DNA of 64,000 nucleotides, taken from Marinobacterium marinum. Its GTDB lineage: Bacteria; Pseudomonadota; Gammaproteobacteria; Pseudomonadales; Balneatricaceae. The number at the start of each line of letters is the position of its first letter. Position 1 is the stretch's first letter. Both the position numbers and the translations under genes were made by a program. The notes under the pieces are model-generated. The model saw only the letters and a program-made list of their open reading frames with translations, was not told the DNA's origin and did not search any database. The stretch spans positions 1 to 64,000 of the forward strand of contig NZ_JACEMT010000049.1 of NCBI RefSeq assembly GCF_013868415.1, written 5' to 3'. Positions 1 to 7,423 of the stretch are shown piece after piece.

Positions 1-20
1 TAACACATATGAGCCTTCTC

Positions 21-468
21 GGTGTCAATAGGCAATAGTATTTTCATTGGCTGCATGAGCAGCCAATACAAAACCCTGAACGAGGGCGACTACTTCGTCT
101 GTCTGAGTCGGCTGTTCATGCACTTACAGCAAACACATATAGAGGCTCTCTTATCACGGTTGAACACCGTGGCCTGACCGGTTCGGCTCCTTGGGGTGGT
201 CAGGGGCGCTAGACATTCATCGGTTAACCGGCCTCCGGCACTATTCAAATGACAGGTTGCACAGGCTCCAGTTAGATTCAGGCTCAGGACCGGTGTAAGC
301 GCACTGGCTCAGGGCATTGATGCACGCCAGCGGAGCGGCTAATCAAGTGAACGCGCTTCAAAGCGGCGTACAAAACCGGTTTGGATCTCAAGGATCAGTC
401 AGCAGACACCGGCTTTGGATACGCTCTGGAAAGATCCAGTTAGGCTTTAGGCTCACCCCGCTGCGTGA
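21..468 (-). ncRNA. Candidate IS1111 guide (seek/bridge) RNA region
   Basis: No convincing gene lies in these 448 bases downstream of the transposase. Known: IS1111 elements encode a small guide RNA, which base-pairs to target and donor DNA, in exactly this position. Seen: hairpin-forming sequences (CACGGT/ACCGTG around 156-170, CCTGACC 173-179 with GGTCAGG 198-204). A near-duplicate block shares TCCAGTTAG followed by AGGCTCA and occurs at about 266-290 and 434-457. No promoter or exact RNA ends could be assigned. A 55-codon open frame (13-177, plus strand) crosses the left part but lacks a ribosome binding site. Confidence 0.35.
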
Positions 469-1512
469 CTAACCCGCTAAGAATCGTTGTTCATTGAATA
501 CCGTCCCGTTCTTTAACATGAAGTACACCGCTCGGCCTAACTTGTGAGCCAGTGCTGATAGAGCCTTGGCCTTGCTCATTCGTTTCTGCAGCCGCTGGAG
601 GTAACGTTGTGCCTTGGGATTGCCTTTCAAATACAGCACAGCCGCCTCGGAGAACGCCCATTTCAGATGAGCGTTGCCTATCTTGTTACCCTGAGTGCCG
701 TAGCTCTTACCGGTGGACTCGGCCTTGCATTTGACCAGGCGGGCATAGGAGGCAAATTTCTGCACCGAATCGAAACGCTGAATATCGCCAATTTCATACA
801 GAATGGTCAGAGCCAGCACTCGACCAATACCCGGTACTGTTCGCAGCACCTGTAGATACAAAGGGTTGTGTTGTTTGGCTTGCTGTTCGATGAACCGCTC
901 CAAGCGGTAAAGCTCCTGGGAATAGCAGTCCAGGATTGTCATATCCAGATCGATATTGCGTTGGACTTCCGGCTGGTCAAAGGTGCTCCTTAACTGTTTG
1001 CGAGCACCGGCTGTTTTCAGATTGACCTTGTTGGGCGGCAAATTGTACTGGCTGGTCGTGTTGATAACATGGGCTTTCAGTTCGGCACCGTGGCGGACGA
1101 TATGGGTGCGACGACGCAGCAAGTCCCGGGTAGCACGCATGACCCTGGGATAGACATAGGCCAAGGGAAAATTACCGCCGCGCATCAGGGCTGCGATTTT
1201 ATAGGAGTCGATACGATCGTTCTTGGTTTTACCACCATGAATAGCACGCATATACAGAGCGTGACCAAGAATAAACGTAATGCCGTTGTCCTCGCAGAAA
1301 TCAGCAACCCAGTACCAGCAATGCATGCATTCGACGCCGATCACCAGATCAGTGCGATAGGGTTCGATCAAACGGCACAGAGCTTCGGGATTGGCGGGGA
1401 TTTCCTTATGTAGCAGAGTTTCGTTTGATTGATCGAGGATACATACGTAGAGGCTGCGGGCATGCAGATCGATACCGCAATAATACTGATGAGTGCTATG
1501 GTAGAAGTTCAT
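469..1512 (-). CDS. IS110-family transposase (DEDD)
   Basis: A 347-residue recombinase that would move the surrounding element. The N-terminal RuvC-like DEDD domain is visible: Asp15 (GIDLHA), Glu61 (GVECM), and Asp99 and Asp102 (KNDRID). The C-terminal Transposase_20 domain begins with a helix-hairpin-helix-like LRTVPGIG stretch and contains FASYARL, where the family's catalytic serine lies, then GNAHLKWAFSEAA. Length is normal and the frame is intact, so the protein may be active. The stop codon falls inside a 12-bp sequence (470-481) that is repeated inverted just upstream of the start (1548-1559). IS110 family membership is firm; the IS1111 subgroup is inferred from the layout of the ends. 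Confidence 0.93.
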   Translation of the reverse strand: MNFYHSTHQYYCGIDLHARSLYVCILDQSNETLLHKEIPANPEALCRLIEPYRTDLVIGVECMHCWYWVADFCEDNGITFILGHALYMRAIHGGKTKNDRIDSYKIAALMRGGNFPLAYVYPRVMRATRDLLRRRTHIVRHGAELKAHVINTTSQYNLPPNKVNLKTAGARKQLRSTFDQPEVQRNIDLDMTILDCYSQELYRLERFIEQQAKQHNPLYLQVLRTVPGIGRVLALTILYEIGDIQRFDSVQKFASYARLVKCKAESTGKSYGTQGNKIGNAHLKWAFSEAAVLYLKGNPKAQRYLQRLQKRMSKAKALSALAHKLGRAVYFMLKNGTVFNEQRFLAG

Positions 1513-1584
1513 GAGTCTTCTCCTTTTTGTGCTTGGTCGCCATCCAGCTTAGCGGGTTAACCGCTGAGCTGGGGGAGAAGGCTC
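1513..1584 (-). repeat. Nested hairpin at the IS left end, before the transposase start
   Basis: Two nested stems occupy the short end of the element. The outer stem pairs 1513-1523 with 1574-1584 (11 bp, one G-T). The inner stem pairs 1544-1555 with 1561-1572 (12 bp, one G-T) around a 5-nt GTTAA loop. The outer arm is the same sequence as the terminal inverted repeat at 11-20. The fold may act in strand recognition or as a translation barrier upstream of the transposase; both roles are inferences. Confidence 0.5.
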
Positions 1585-1700
1585 AATCAGTATCAAGTGC
1601 TCAAGATCGTTCTGTGCTCATTGGGGTCTTCAAAAGCTACGCTTTTTCGGCTCCTTCGCACGGCATTATTATACACGTTATCACACAAGGAGGTGCATCA

Positions 1701-2099
1701 ATGAAGCAAACAGGTAGTTGTCTCTGCGGGGGAATTCAGTACGAAATTAACGGTCCGCTGACCGATGTTCTGAACTGTCACTGTTCAATGTGTCGCAAAC
1801 ATCATGCCTCTGCGTTCAGAACTCGCGCTAAGGTGCAATCCTCGGCTTGGAATACGGTCAAAGGTCAGGCATTACTGAAGTTCTATGAATCCTCTCCAGG
1901 TGAACACAAAGGCTTCTGCTCAAACTGCGGCTCCAGTCTATACACGAGATTCGATGCAGCACCTGAGATCTTTGGTTTCCCTCTTGGCACACTCGATACC
2001 GACCCTGGAGTAAAAGCCGAGCGCCACGTGTTCGTCGGCAGTAAGGCACCCTGGTTCGAAATCATGGATGATCTGCCTCAGAATGCGGGGTATGACTGA
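1701..2099 (+). CDS. GFA/CENP-V family zinc protein
   Basis: A 132-residue protein of the glutathione-dependent formaldehyde-activating (GFA) family, whose members bind structural and catalytic zinc; the real substrate of most members is unknown. Zinc ligands seen: Cys7 and Cys9 (SCLCG), Cys26, Cys28 and Cys31 (NCHCSMC), and Cys73 and Cys76 (FCSNCGS). I chose the ATG at 1701 because AAGGAGG sits at 1687-1693. The frame stays open upstream to 1527 but that part is the IS end. It stands alone on the plus strand just outside the IS, at the start of a run of small orphan genes. A degraded relative lies at 3685-3837. A specific formaldehyde role should not be assumed. Confidence 0.88.
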   Translation: MKQTGSCLCGGIQYEINGPLTDVLNCHCSMCRKHHASAFRTRAKVQSSAWNTVKGQALLKFYESSPGEHKGFCSNCGSSLYTRFDAAPEIFGFPLGTLDTDPGVKAERHVFVGSKAPWFEIMDDLPQNAGYD

Positions 2100-2257
2100 A
2101 ACAGTGATCACCCGTTGCTTAGTAAGGCGGACGGCCTTCAGCTGCCGCTTCACTCAGCGTTGAATATAACCACGTTGCAGTGGAGTGCGAGCATTTAAAG
2201 AGGCAGCGGTGTCACGTCCCATATGGTTATAAAGGCGTTATAAAACAGGGAAAATGA

Positions 2258-2560
2258 ATGGCTTTTGATATGTACATCGGTAGCGAGCATGATTCGATTG
2301 ATGCTCAAGAGGAATACATACTATCCATGATCAATGGCGATGAAAAAGAGTATCCTCAGTTAAATAAAATACATTTAAATTTTTATGGGGATGTTGTTTT
2401 TTCTTCTGCTGAAGCGAGCGATCTTATATTTGAGCTGTTAAAATTGAATGCATTAAATATTCATTTAAATACACAATTTAAATTACTCATCCTCCGATTA
2501 TCAAGCTTTTTCAGTATTGCCGTTAGGACAAACCAAAAGGTGGTTTGTGCGGGAGACTAG
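2258..2560 (+). CDS. Hypothetical acidic small protein
   Basis: I do not recognise a family. The 100-residue product starts MAFDMYIGSE and is acidic in its first half, with repeated Asp/Glu and aromatic residues. The last 30 residues are hydrophobic then basic and look unrelated to the rest, so the 3' end may be frameshifted or replaced. The coding region is clearly AT-rich compared with housekeeping genes in the window. Ribosome binding is weak (CAGGGAAAATGA context). It has no operon partner: 158 bp separate it from the GFA gene and about 30 bp from the membrane protein that follows. Confidence 0.6.
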   Translation: MAFDMYIGSEHDSIDAQEEYILSMINGDEKEYPQLNKIHLNFYGDVVFSSAEASDLIFELLKLNALNIHLNTQFKLLILRLSSFFSIAVRTNQKVVCAGD

Positions 2561-2592
2561 ATTTTATAATTATTATAAGGTAATGGACTATT

Positions 2593-2955
2593 ATGAATAG
2601 ACTGTTATGCAGGATGATGAGCTGGCCAATCGCCAAAAAACTATCAGGTGGAGCGCTGGCATTGGTCGGTTTGGCCGTGCTGGCAGATATCCTGGTCGCA
2701 GTATTCATCGGGCGTGGGGAGCTGACCGCTGCATCTGCTGGTTGCTATCTTACTGATGCAATGGTGATTGGTTTTCACTGTCAGGGGTTTTGGGCATCTG
2801 ACATTGTGTCGGCCTGGCTCAACCTTCCGGCGTGGGCGGTCTACGGGGTAATGTTTGCGCCCTATAGCTTCAAAGCGGCAGTTCTGGCTATTGTGATATG
2901 GCTGCCGCTCATCATTTTCATTGTGGCATCTCGCAAGGTGGCTCAGCATGCATAG
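2593..2955 (+). CDS. Small hypothetical membrane protein
   Basis: A 120-residue protein with two clear hydrophobic segments, about residues 18-42 (GGALALVGLAVLADILVAVF) and 88-113 (AAVLAIVIWLPLIIFIVAS). Between them is a loop with two cysteines (GCYLTD, FHCQGF) that could be disulfide-bonded on the outer face. No family was recognised. It is on the same strand as the surrounding orphan genes with no tight operon coupling. The basic tail (SRKVAQHA) suggests a cytoplasmic C-terminus. Reality of the gene is supported by the coherent membrane topology; function is unknown. Confidence 0.65.
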   Translation: MNRLLCRMMSWPIAKKLSGGALALVGLAVLADILVAVFIGRGELTAASAGCYLTDAMVIGFHCQGFWASDIVSAWLNLPAWAVYGVMFAPYSFKAAVLAIVIWLPLIIFIVASRKVAQHA

Positions 2956-3165
2956 TAAGTTGCAGCATTTCAGCCGTTATGCGGTTCGGACCGCAATATA
3001 ATCATCAACTGCCGCAGTCAGCGCTGAAGTCCATGCCACCCATTATGGCGATGAAGGAGAGATACAAAACCAACCCGGCGCTTTTTACCAAGCAACTTTA
3101 TCACCATGCGGGATGTGGCAGCTAATGGATCCATTTGGAATCCTATCCAAGGAGGGGGTTAACCG

Positions 3166-3561
3166 ATGTCTGCAACAACTGTTTATGTCTTCTCAGGCAC
3201 ATTCGAAAGTATTGAGGAAGCCTGTCTTTACTCTCAGCCTCAATGGGAGGCTGAGCCATCAGAGTCAGCTTCTGATGAGGAGTACGCGGCTTGGGAGGAT
3301 AGGAATCCATCCCATAATATGCTAAGCAATATTGGCCCATATTTAGATGAAGATTTTATTGAAACAATAGACTTTGACCCTGGTTACCTGTCCGGCATAA
3401 AAATCAGCAAGTCAGATATAGCTCATATAAGATCCAGATCTTTAGATGCAAACATACTTGTATTGGTCTATGAGCAGGCTTTAGGTGGGTTTTCTTTGAG
3501 GAAAGCACCAGTTTCAAACTCATCTCTGACGTATTGCGGTCATTTTTATTGCGATATTTAG
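3166..3561 (+). CDS. Imm22-like immunity-type protein
   Basis: A 131-residue acidic soluble protein. The opening TTVYVFSGTFESIEEACLY, the central DEDFIETIDFD and the run ANILVLVYEQALGG recall the immunity protein 22 family, which neutralises polymorphic toxins; this match is from memory and only moderately sure. AAGGAGGGGG at about 3150-3158 gives a strong ribosome binding site for the ATG at 3166. No toxin gene is adjacent, so it would be an orphan immunity gene, a common content of accessory islands and integron cassettes. The next gene on the same strand is a broken GFA copy. Confidence 0.6.
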   Translation: MSATTVYVFSGTFESIEEACLYSQPQWEAEPSESASDEEYAAWEDRNPSHNMLSNIGPYLDEDFIETIDFDPGYLSGIKISKSDIAHIRSRSLDANILVLVYEQALGGFSLRKAPVSNSSLTYCGHFYCDI

Positions 3562-3684
3562 TGTGTAAGCTTCATGTCATTATTGATGAGTTGCTTTATG
3601 CACTTTGATTTTCCAAATGAGGTCGAAGTTAAAAAAGTGGACGTTTTGATGCGTTATTCTTTTGGCATGCAGGGAGGTAGTCCT

Positions 3685-3837
3685 TTGAGTAAGCGAACAG
3701 GAAAGTGTTTGTGTGAAAGGGTGGGCTATGAGATAGAGGGCCAACTGGGTCCCATTTTTAATTGTCATTTCTCCAAATGCCACCGGAGTATCGAATACCG
3801 AAATTGCGTTAAAAACGTGTTTATCATTCGCATCTAG
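3685..3837 (+). pseudogene. Degraded GFA-family gene fragment
   Basis: From a TTG at 3685, preceded by AGGGAGG at 3671-3677, the frame reads SKRTGKCLCERVGYEIEG and closely parallels the start of the GFA gene at 1701. The zinc motif is damaged: the expected CHCSKC reads CHFSKC. Shortly after, the protein departs from the family and stops at 50 residues; members normally have about 120-140. The rest of the domain, including the CxxCG motif, is missing. I read this as a truncated paralogue or a decayed cassette, not a functional enzyme. Confidence 0.6.
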
Positions 3838-3898
3838 AGTTAGAACAATAAATAAACATTTTCATAATATATTTATTTTTGGGTTTTATGATTCAGTC

Positions 3899-4255
3899 AT
3901 GACGGTTAATAAAATTATATTATTTGCCATTATTGCATTTGGTTCTTTTCAACTATGGGAAAAACATAGAGGAAATGAAATTAAACCATTATATGAAGAG
4001 CCTTATGTTGCGGTCTATGGGCGTGATTCCTGTAGCATTACAAGAAAAATGGTAGCTGATTTGGCGGCGTCCGGAATAAAGTATGAATATTTTGTCGTTG
4101 ATGAAAAAGCTACAGCTGATGTTTTACATTCCAGGATGGAAGCCGCCGGAATTGCCACAAGACGATATGATCTTCCCGTTGTGGATACCAATGGCAGCAT
4201 TCAGGTGAGGCCCGCATTTTATGATGTGGTGAAGCAGTATAATGCCGGGCTTTGA
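3899..4255 (+). CDS. Membrane-anchored glutaredoxin-like protein
   Basis: A 118-residue protein with an N-terminal hydrophobic segment (about residues 4-19, KIILFAIIAFGSFQLW) followed by a thioredoxin-fold domain. The redox motif region reads VAVYGRDSCSITRKM: a single active cysteine with CSIT in place of the dithiol CxxC, as in monothiol glutaredoxins. RYDLPVVDTNG supplies the cis-proline and the glutathione-binding turn expected about 60 residues later. The anchor would place the domain at the membrane, probably facing the periplasm, which is inferred. It is AT-rich like its left neighbours. Start ATG at 3899; no strong ribosome binding site is visible. Confidence 0.72.
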   Translation: MTVNKIILFAIIAFGSFQLWEKHRGNEIKPLYEEPYVAVYGRDSCSITRKMVADLAASGIKYEYFVVDEKATADVLHSRMEAAGIATRRYDLPVVDTNGSIQVRPAFYDVVKQYNAGL

Positions 4256-4408
4256 TGATGAGTTATGAAAAAGTGAAGGATGTTTGCTGTGCTTTCTATG
4301 CCTGGTCTCAATGGCCAGCGGTGCGGGTGAAGTACGTGGCGCGGGCCTGGCATCGGCAATAGTACAGGCAGGGCCGGCATGAGCAGTCGAGTGCGGCGAA
4401 AGCTTCCG

Positions 4409-4436
4409 TTGGTCGCGCAGGTCAAGGTAGTATGCT
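4409..4436 (+). promoter_or_regulatory. Possible sigma-70 promoter before the acyltransferase
   Basis: TTGGTC at 4409-4414 and TATGCT at 4431-4436 are separated by 16 bp, 31 nt before the start codon at 4467. The matches to -35 and -10 are imperfect. The rest of 4256-4408 holds only a 35-codon open frame from 4253 that I do not consider a gene. Confidence 0.3.
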
Positions 4437-4466
4437 CCGGCATCTTGTTTTTTGTTATGGAGTGTT

Positions 4467-5036
4467 ATGTTCAAACTCTTGTGCAGACTGATTTTCAAAT
4501 TCAATAAATGGTCAATCGTCTCGAAGCCACCTGCCGATATCAAAAAATGCGTTATGGTTGGGGCTCCGCATACCAGCAACTGGGATTTTATCTATCTGGT
4601 GGCAGCCTATTCCTATATGGGACTGCCGAACCCGAGGTTCACCATCAAAAAAGAGTGGATGATTTTCCCGGTCAGTCTGTTGTTGTCATCTTTGGGAGCC
4701 ATTCCCATCGACCGTACAGTCAAGAAGGCAGGAGAACGGCGGCTTGACATGGTTGAGGAGATGGCCCGCTATATTGACGCTGCGGAAGAGATTACGGTAC
4801 TGGTCACGCCGGAGGCCAGTCGGGCACCTGCAACGCGCTGGAAAACCGGTTTTTATCGGGTAGCTTTAAAGGCGAATGTACCGATACTGTTGGGCTATCT
4901 TGATTATGATAAGAAAGAGGCCGGTGTCGGGAAGGTGGTGTATCCCAGTGGGGATTTGGATAAAGATTTGCGGACGATACTGGACTTTTATAACGGAGTG
5001 TCGCCGAAACATCCGGAGCGCTACATCAAAATTTGA
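4467..5036 (+). CDS. 1-acyl-glycerol-3-phosphate acyltransferase family protein
   Basis: A 189-residue member of the PlsC/LPLAT superfamily, enzymes that transfer acyl chains to lysophospholipids at the inner membrane. The catalytic H-x4-D motif is seen as HTSNWD (within APHTSNWDF). The substrate-binding arginine region appears as GAIPIDR, and the PEG(T/S)R block has become PEASRAP. Length is short, typical of the compact LPLAT subfamily. I chose the ATG at 4467 because GGAG precedes it by four bases; the frame could begin at a TTG at 4452. A GNAT gene follows 49 bp downstream on the same strand. Confidence 0.82.
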   Translation: MFKLLCRLIFKFNKWSIVSKPPADIKKCVMVGAPHTSNWDFIYLVAAYSYMGLPNPRFTIKKEWMIFPVSLLLSSLGAIPIDRTVKKAGERRLDMVEEMARYIDAAEEITVLVTPEASRAPATRWKTGFYRVALKANVPILLGYLDYDKKEAGVGKVVYPSGDLDKDLRTILDFYNGVSPKHPERYIKI

Positions 5037-5085
5037 CAGGCCGGGCGGAAGAATGTCGGGTTGAGAAGTAGAATTGAGAGGCGTT

Positions 5086-5505
5086 ATGTACACCCTGATC
5101 AAAGTCGATTTTCGAGAGCCGAATGCGGAGGCTATTCGGGCTGTGCGCGAAGAGGTGTTCATTCGGGAGCAGAAGGTGCCGAAAGAGCTGGAGTTTGATG
5201 ATCTGGATGTGGCGGCCGTGCATGTCTTGGTCATGGCTGACGATCGTCCCGTTGGGACCGGACGTATACTGGCAGATGGGCACATTGGGCGCATTGCCAT
5301 CCTGAAAGCGTTCAGGGGGCGGGGCCTGGGAGCCAAAGTCGTGTCCGCTTTGATGGAGGAAGCGGCGCGGGCAGGCTGTGAGCGTGTGTACCTGGGGGCG
5401 CAAACCCATGCGATTGATTTCTATGGCACGCTGGGATTTTCCCGGTATGGGGATGTTTTCATGGATGCCGGGATCCCTCATGTACATATGGAAAAATATC
5501 TGTAA
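5086..5505 (+). CDS. GNAT-family N-acetyltransferase
   Basis: A 139-residue single-domain acetyltransferase. The acetyl-CoA pyrophosphate loop is seen as FRGRGLGAKV (motif A, R/Q-x-x-G-x-G/A) preceded by IGRIAILKA. The C-terminal region AIDFYGTLGFSRYGDVFMDAGIPHVHMEKYL is typical of the ElaA/YjcF-like subgroup. The substrate is unknown. Start is the ATG at 5086 with GAGAGG just upstream; the frame extends to a TTG at 5074. It lies 49 bp downstream of the acyltransferase and 50 bp upstream of a phospholipase-D lipoprotein, all on one strand, so co-transcription is possible. Confidence 0.87.
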   Translation: MYTLIKVDFREPNAEAIRAVREEVFIREQKVPKELEFDDLDVAAVHVLVMADDRPVGTGRILADGHIGRIAILKAFRGRGLGAKVVSALMEEAARAGCERVYLGAQTHAIDFYGTLGFSRYGDVFMDAGIPHVHMEKYL

Positions 5506-5555
5506 TGACTGTGGGCTACTTGAGTCGGACTCATCAACAGCCATAGGAGTGCATC

Positions 5556-7112
5556 GTGTCCAATTATTGGGGAGCCGTGGTTGGTTCGTTGGGACTGCTG
5601 CTGGGTGGGTGCGCAGGTCTGCCCGAGAATACGGGGCGTCTGGAGTCTTATCAGCTGGCCGACACGGAAGATACCCGTCTTGGCCGTGTCTCGGCAGCCG
5701 GGCTGGCGGCTGATGTTTCTGGCTTCCAGCTATTGGATAGCGGTATTGATGCCTTTGTAGCGCGTGTCGCGTTGGCGCGCGAAGCCGAGCAGAGCATTGA
5801 TGCTCAATATTACCTGCTGCACGATGACATGACCGGGCATCTGTTCCTGGATGAGCTGGTGAAGGCTGCCGAGCGCGGGGTGCGTGTCAGGTTGCTGGTG
5901 GATGATATGGGGCTGGAAGGCCGTGATGAGAGTGTGGCCGCGCTGGCTGCGCTGACCAATTTTGAAGTGCGTATTTTCAATCCTTTTGGCCGTCATCTGG
6001 GGCGGTTGTCACAGTTCATTACCCGCTTTGGCAGTGTTACCCGTCGCATGCACAACAAGCTGTTTATCGTGGATGGGCAGGCGGTGGTCCTGGGTGGTCG
6101 TAATATCGGCAACGAGTATTTTGAAGCGGATCCGGCGTTGGCTTTTGGTGATCTGGATGTGGTCGGTTTTGGCCCGATTGCAACAGATGCGGCCCGCTCT
6201 TTTGATGCCTATTGGAATCATGATCTGGCTTATCCTGTTGCCCGGTTGGTGGATTCACCGCTGGATGCCTTGGCGGCACGGCGTTTTCGTCATTACTCCT
6301 CGGAGTATATTGAGCAGCATGCGCACGACTATGCGTATTATTTTGATGCGTTACGCAATTCCTGGCTGACGCAGCAGTTGAATGCCGGTTCCTTGTCGTT
6401 GGTATGGGGGCAGGCCAGGCTGGTGTCTGATGATCCGGACAAGCTGGTAACGGATCGGCGTCAGACCGAGCTGCATTTGAGCCGGGAGCTGGAGCCGTAT
6501 TTTCTGGAGCTGGAGAAGAGTCTGCTGATATTTTCCCCCTACTTTGTACCGGGCCGGGAAGGTGTCGAGTTTTTGGAAGCCCTGGTTGAGCGAGGCGTGA
6601 GGGTGAGGGTTTTGACCAACTCTTTGGCTTCGACCGATGTGCCGGTCGTGCATGTCGGCTATGCCCGTTATCGGCGAGAGTTGTTGCGGGCGGGGGTGGA
6701 GTTGTACGAGATGAACCGTCAGGTGAGAGCGCCAGCCAAGCGGGAGGGGTGGAATTTTACCGGTTCGTCCAAGGCCAGTCTGCATGCCAAATCGTTTGTG
6801 CTGGATGGGGAGAAGGTGTTTATTGGCTCGCTGAATATGGATCCGCGTTCTCTGGTGGAGAATTCAGAAGTCGGCGTTGTGCTGGAAGTGCCCGAGATCG
6901 CACAGGAAATGCTGGAGTGGTTCGAGCACGATATTGATCGGGTTGCTTTCAGGGTTTCGTTGGAACAAGGGTCGTTCGGCAGTGAGCGTCTGCGCTGGGA
7001 TGGATGGAGTGGTGATCAGCCCGTGGTCTTTGATGTTGAGCCATATACCAGTGTTTGGCAGCGTTTGGGTGTCGGGCTGTTGCGTGTATTGCCGATTGAT
7101 TCTCAATTGTAG
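5556..7112 (+). CDS. Phospholipase D family lipoprotein, cardiolipin-synthase-like
   Basis: A 518-residue protein with two HKD motifs: HNKLFIVD starting at His166 and HAKSFVLD starting at His410. Each is followed by the Gly-Gly/Gly-Ser and Asn residues of the PLD fold (GGRNIGNEYF, GSLNMDPRS). The N-terminus carries a lipoprotein signal ending LLLGGC, so it is probably a membrane-anchored lipoprotein. The architecture resembles YmdC/ClsC-type cardiolipin synthases, which use PE and PG; substrate is inferred. The start is a GTG at 5556 with AGGAG at 5545-5549. It follows an acyltransferase and a GNAT gene, giving a loose phospholipid-related cluster. Confidence 0.88.
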   Translation: MSNYWGAVVGSLGLLLGGCAGLPENTGRLESYQLADTEDTRLGRVSAAGLAADVSGFQLLDSGIDAFVARVALAREAEQSIDAQYYLLHDDMTGHLFLDELVKAAERGVRVRLLVDDMGLEGRDESVAALAALTNFEVRIFNPFGRHLGRLSQFITRFGSVTRRMHNKLFIVDGQAVVLGGRNIGNEYFEADPALAFGDLDVVGFGPIATDAARSFDAYWNHDLAYPVARLVDSPLDALAARRFRHYSSEYIEQHAHDYAYYFDALRNSWLTQQLNAGSLSLVWGQARLVSDDPDKLVTDRRQTELHLSRELEPYFLELEKSLLIFSPYFVPGREGVEFLEALVERGVRVRVLTNSLASTDVPVVHVGYARYRRELLRAGVELYEMNRQVRAPAKREGWNFTGSSKASLHAKSFVLDGEKVFIGSLNMDPRSLVENSEVGVVLEVPEIAQEMLEWFEHDIDRVAFRVSLEQGSFGSERLRWDGWSGDQPVVFDVEPYTSVWQRLGVGLLRVLPIDSQL

Positions 7113-7121
7113 GCGATAAAA

Positions 7122-7150
7122 GCAGCACGCAAGGGAATGTTGCGTGCTGC
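7122..7150. terminator. Bidirectional hairpin terminator
   Basis: A perfect 11-bp stem (7122-7132 with 7140-7150) around GGGAATG lies between two convergent genes. On the minus strand the stem is followed by a T-run, so it should end the purM-purN-DUF3108-yfcL transcript; on the plus strand the T-run is missing and it probably only stabilises the PLD mRNA end. Confidence 0.75.
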
Positions 7151-7156
7151 CGAGGT

Positions 7157-7423
7157 TCAGGCAGTGCCGAGGCAGACGGTATCCCACAGGTTCTGGATGC
7201 CGGATTTGTCTTGGCTGCTGAGCTGGTCAACTGTGAAGGCGCTGTCCAGGCTGGTTTGCAGGTTGTGCAAGAAAGCTTCTTCGGACTCGGGCAGTTCGGC
7301 GGCGACCAGATTCAGGTGGCTGATCAGGTAGCTGCAATAGAACAGCTCGTCCGGCTGCTCCAGTGCGGCCTGTTCACGGGCCAAAAGACGGGTCTCAATC
7401 AGGTTGATAAGGCTTTCGCTCAT
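7157..7423 (-). CDS. YfcL-family protein
   Basis: An 88-residue acidic helical protein resembling E. coli YfcL: an opening IxxIExRLL helix, then PDELFYCSYLISHLNLVAAELE-like and a conserved DxSGIQNLWD-type end. Function is unknown in the family. Its ATG overlaps the stop of the DUF3108 gene by 4 bp (ATGA), so it is the last gene of a purM-purN-DUF3108-yfcL operon. It ends just before the strong hairpin at 7122-7150. Confidence 0.72.
   Translation of the reverse strand: MSESLINLIETRLLAREQAALEQPDELFYCSYLISHLNLVAAELPESEEAFLHNLQTSLDSAFTVDQLSSQDKSGIQNLWDTVCLGTA

Larger units (their letters stand above)
11..1584 (-). mobile_element. IS110-family (probable IS1111-subgroup) insertion sequence
   Basis: Seen: a 10-bp perfect inverted repeat, GAGCCTTCTC at 11-20 and its complement at 1575-1584, brackets a DEDD transposase on the minus strand. 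The end 5' of the transposase is short (about 72 nt). The end 3' of it is long (about 450 nt) and non-coding. Known: IS1111-type elements have short subterminal inverted repeats and their long non-coding end lies downstream of the transposase; IS110 proper has it upstream. The exact tips are inferred and should lie a few bases outside the repeats, so the left tip may sit at the window edge. No target duplication is expected for this family and none was looked for, because the left flank is missing. A second inverted pair (470-481 / 1548-1559) makes the boundaries less certain. Confidence 0.6.

Noticed and set aside
470-1559. A 12-bp inverted repeat (470-481 / 1548-1559) as the IS ends
   Set aside because: It overlaps the transposase stop codon and would leave no room for a non-coding end; the 11-20 / 1575-1584 pair fits the family layout better. 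The 12-bp pair may instead be an internal recombination or folding element.
2100-2257. attC recombination site after the GFA gene
   Set aside because: GTT core-like sequences and short complementary arms are present, but I could not pair the required L and R boxes into a proper attC fold.
4253-4360. 35-codon plus-strand gene before the acyltransferase
   Set aside because: It has no ribosome binding site and no recognisable product, and overlaps the preceding gene's end.
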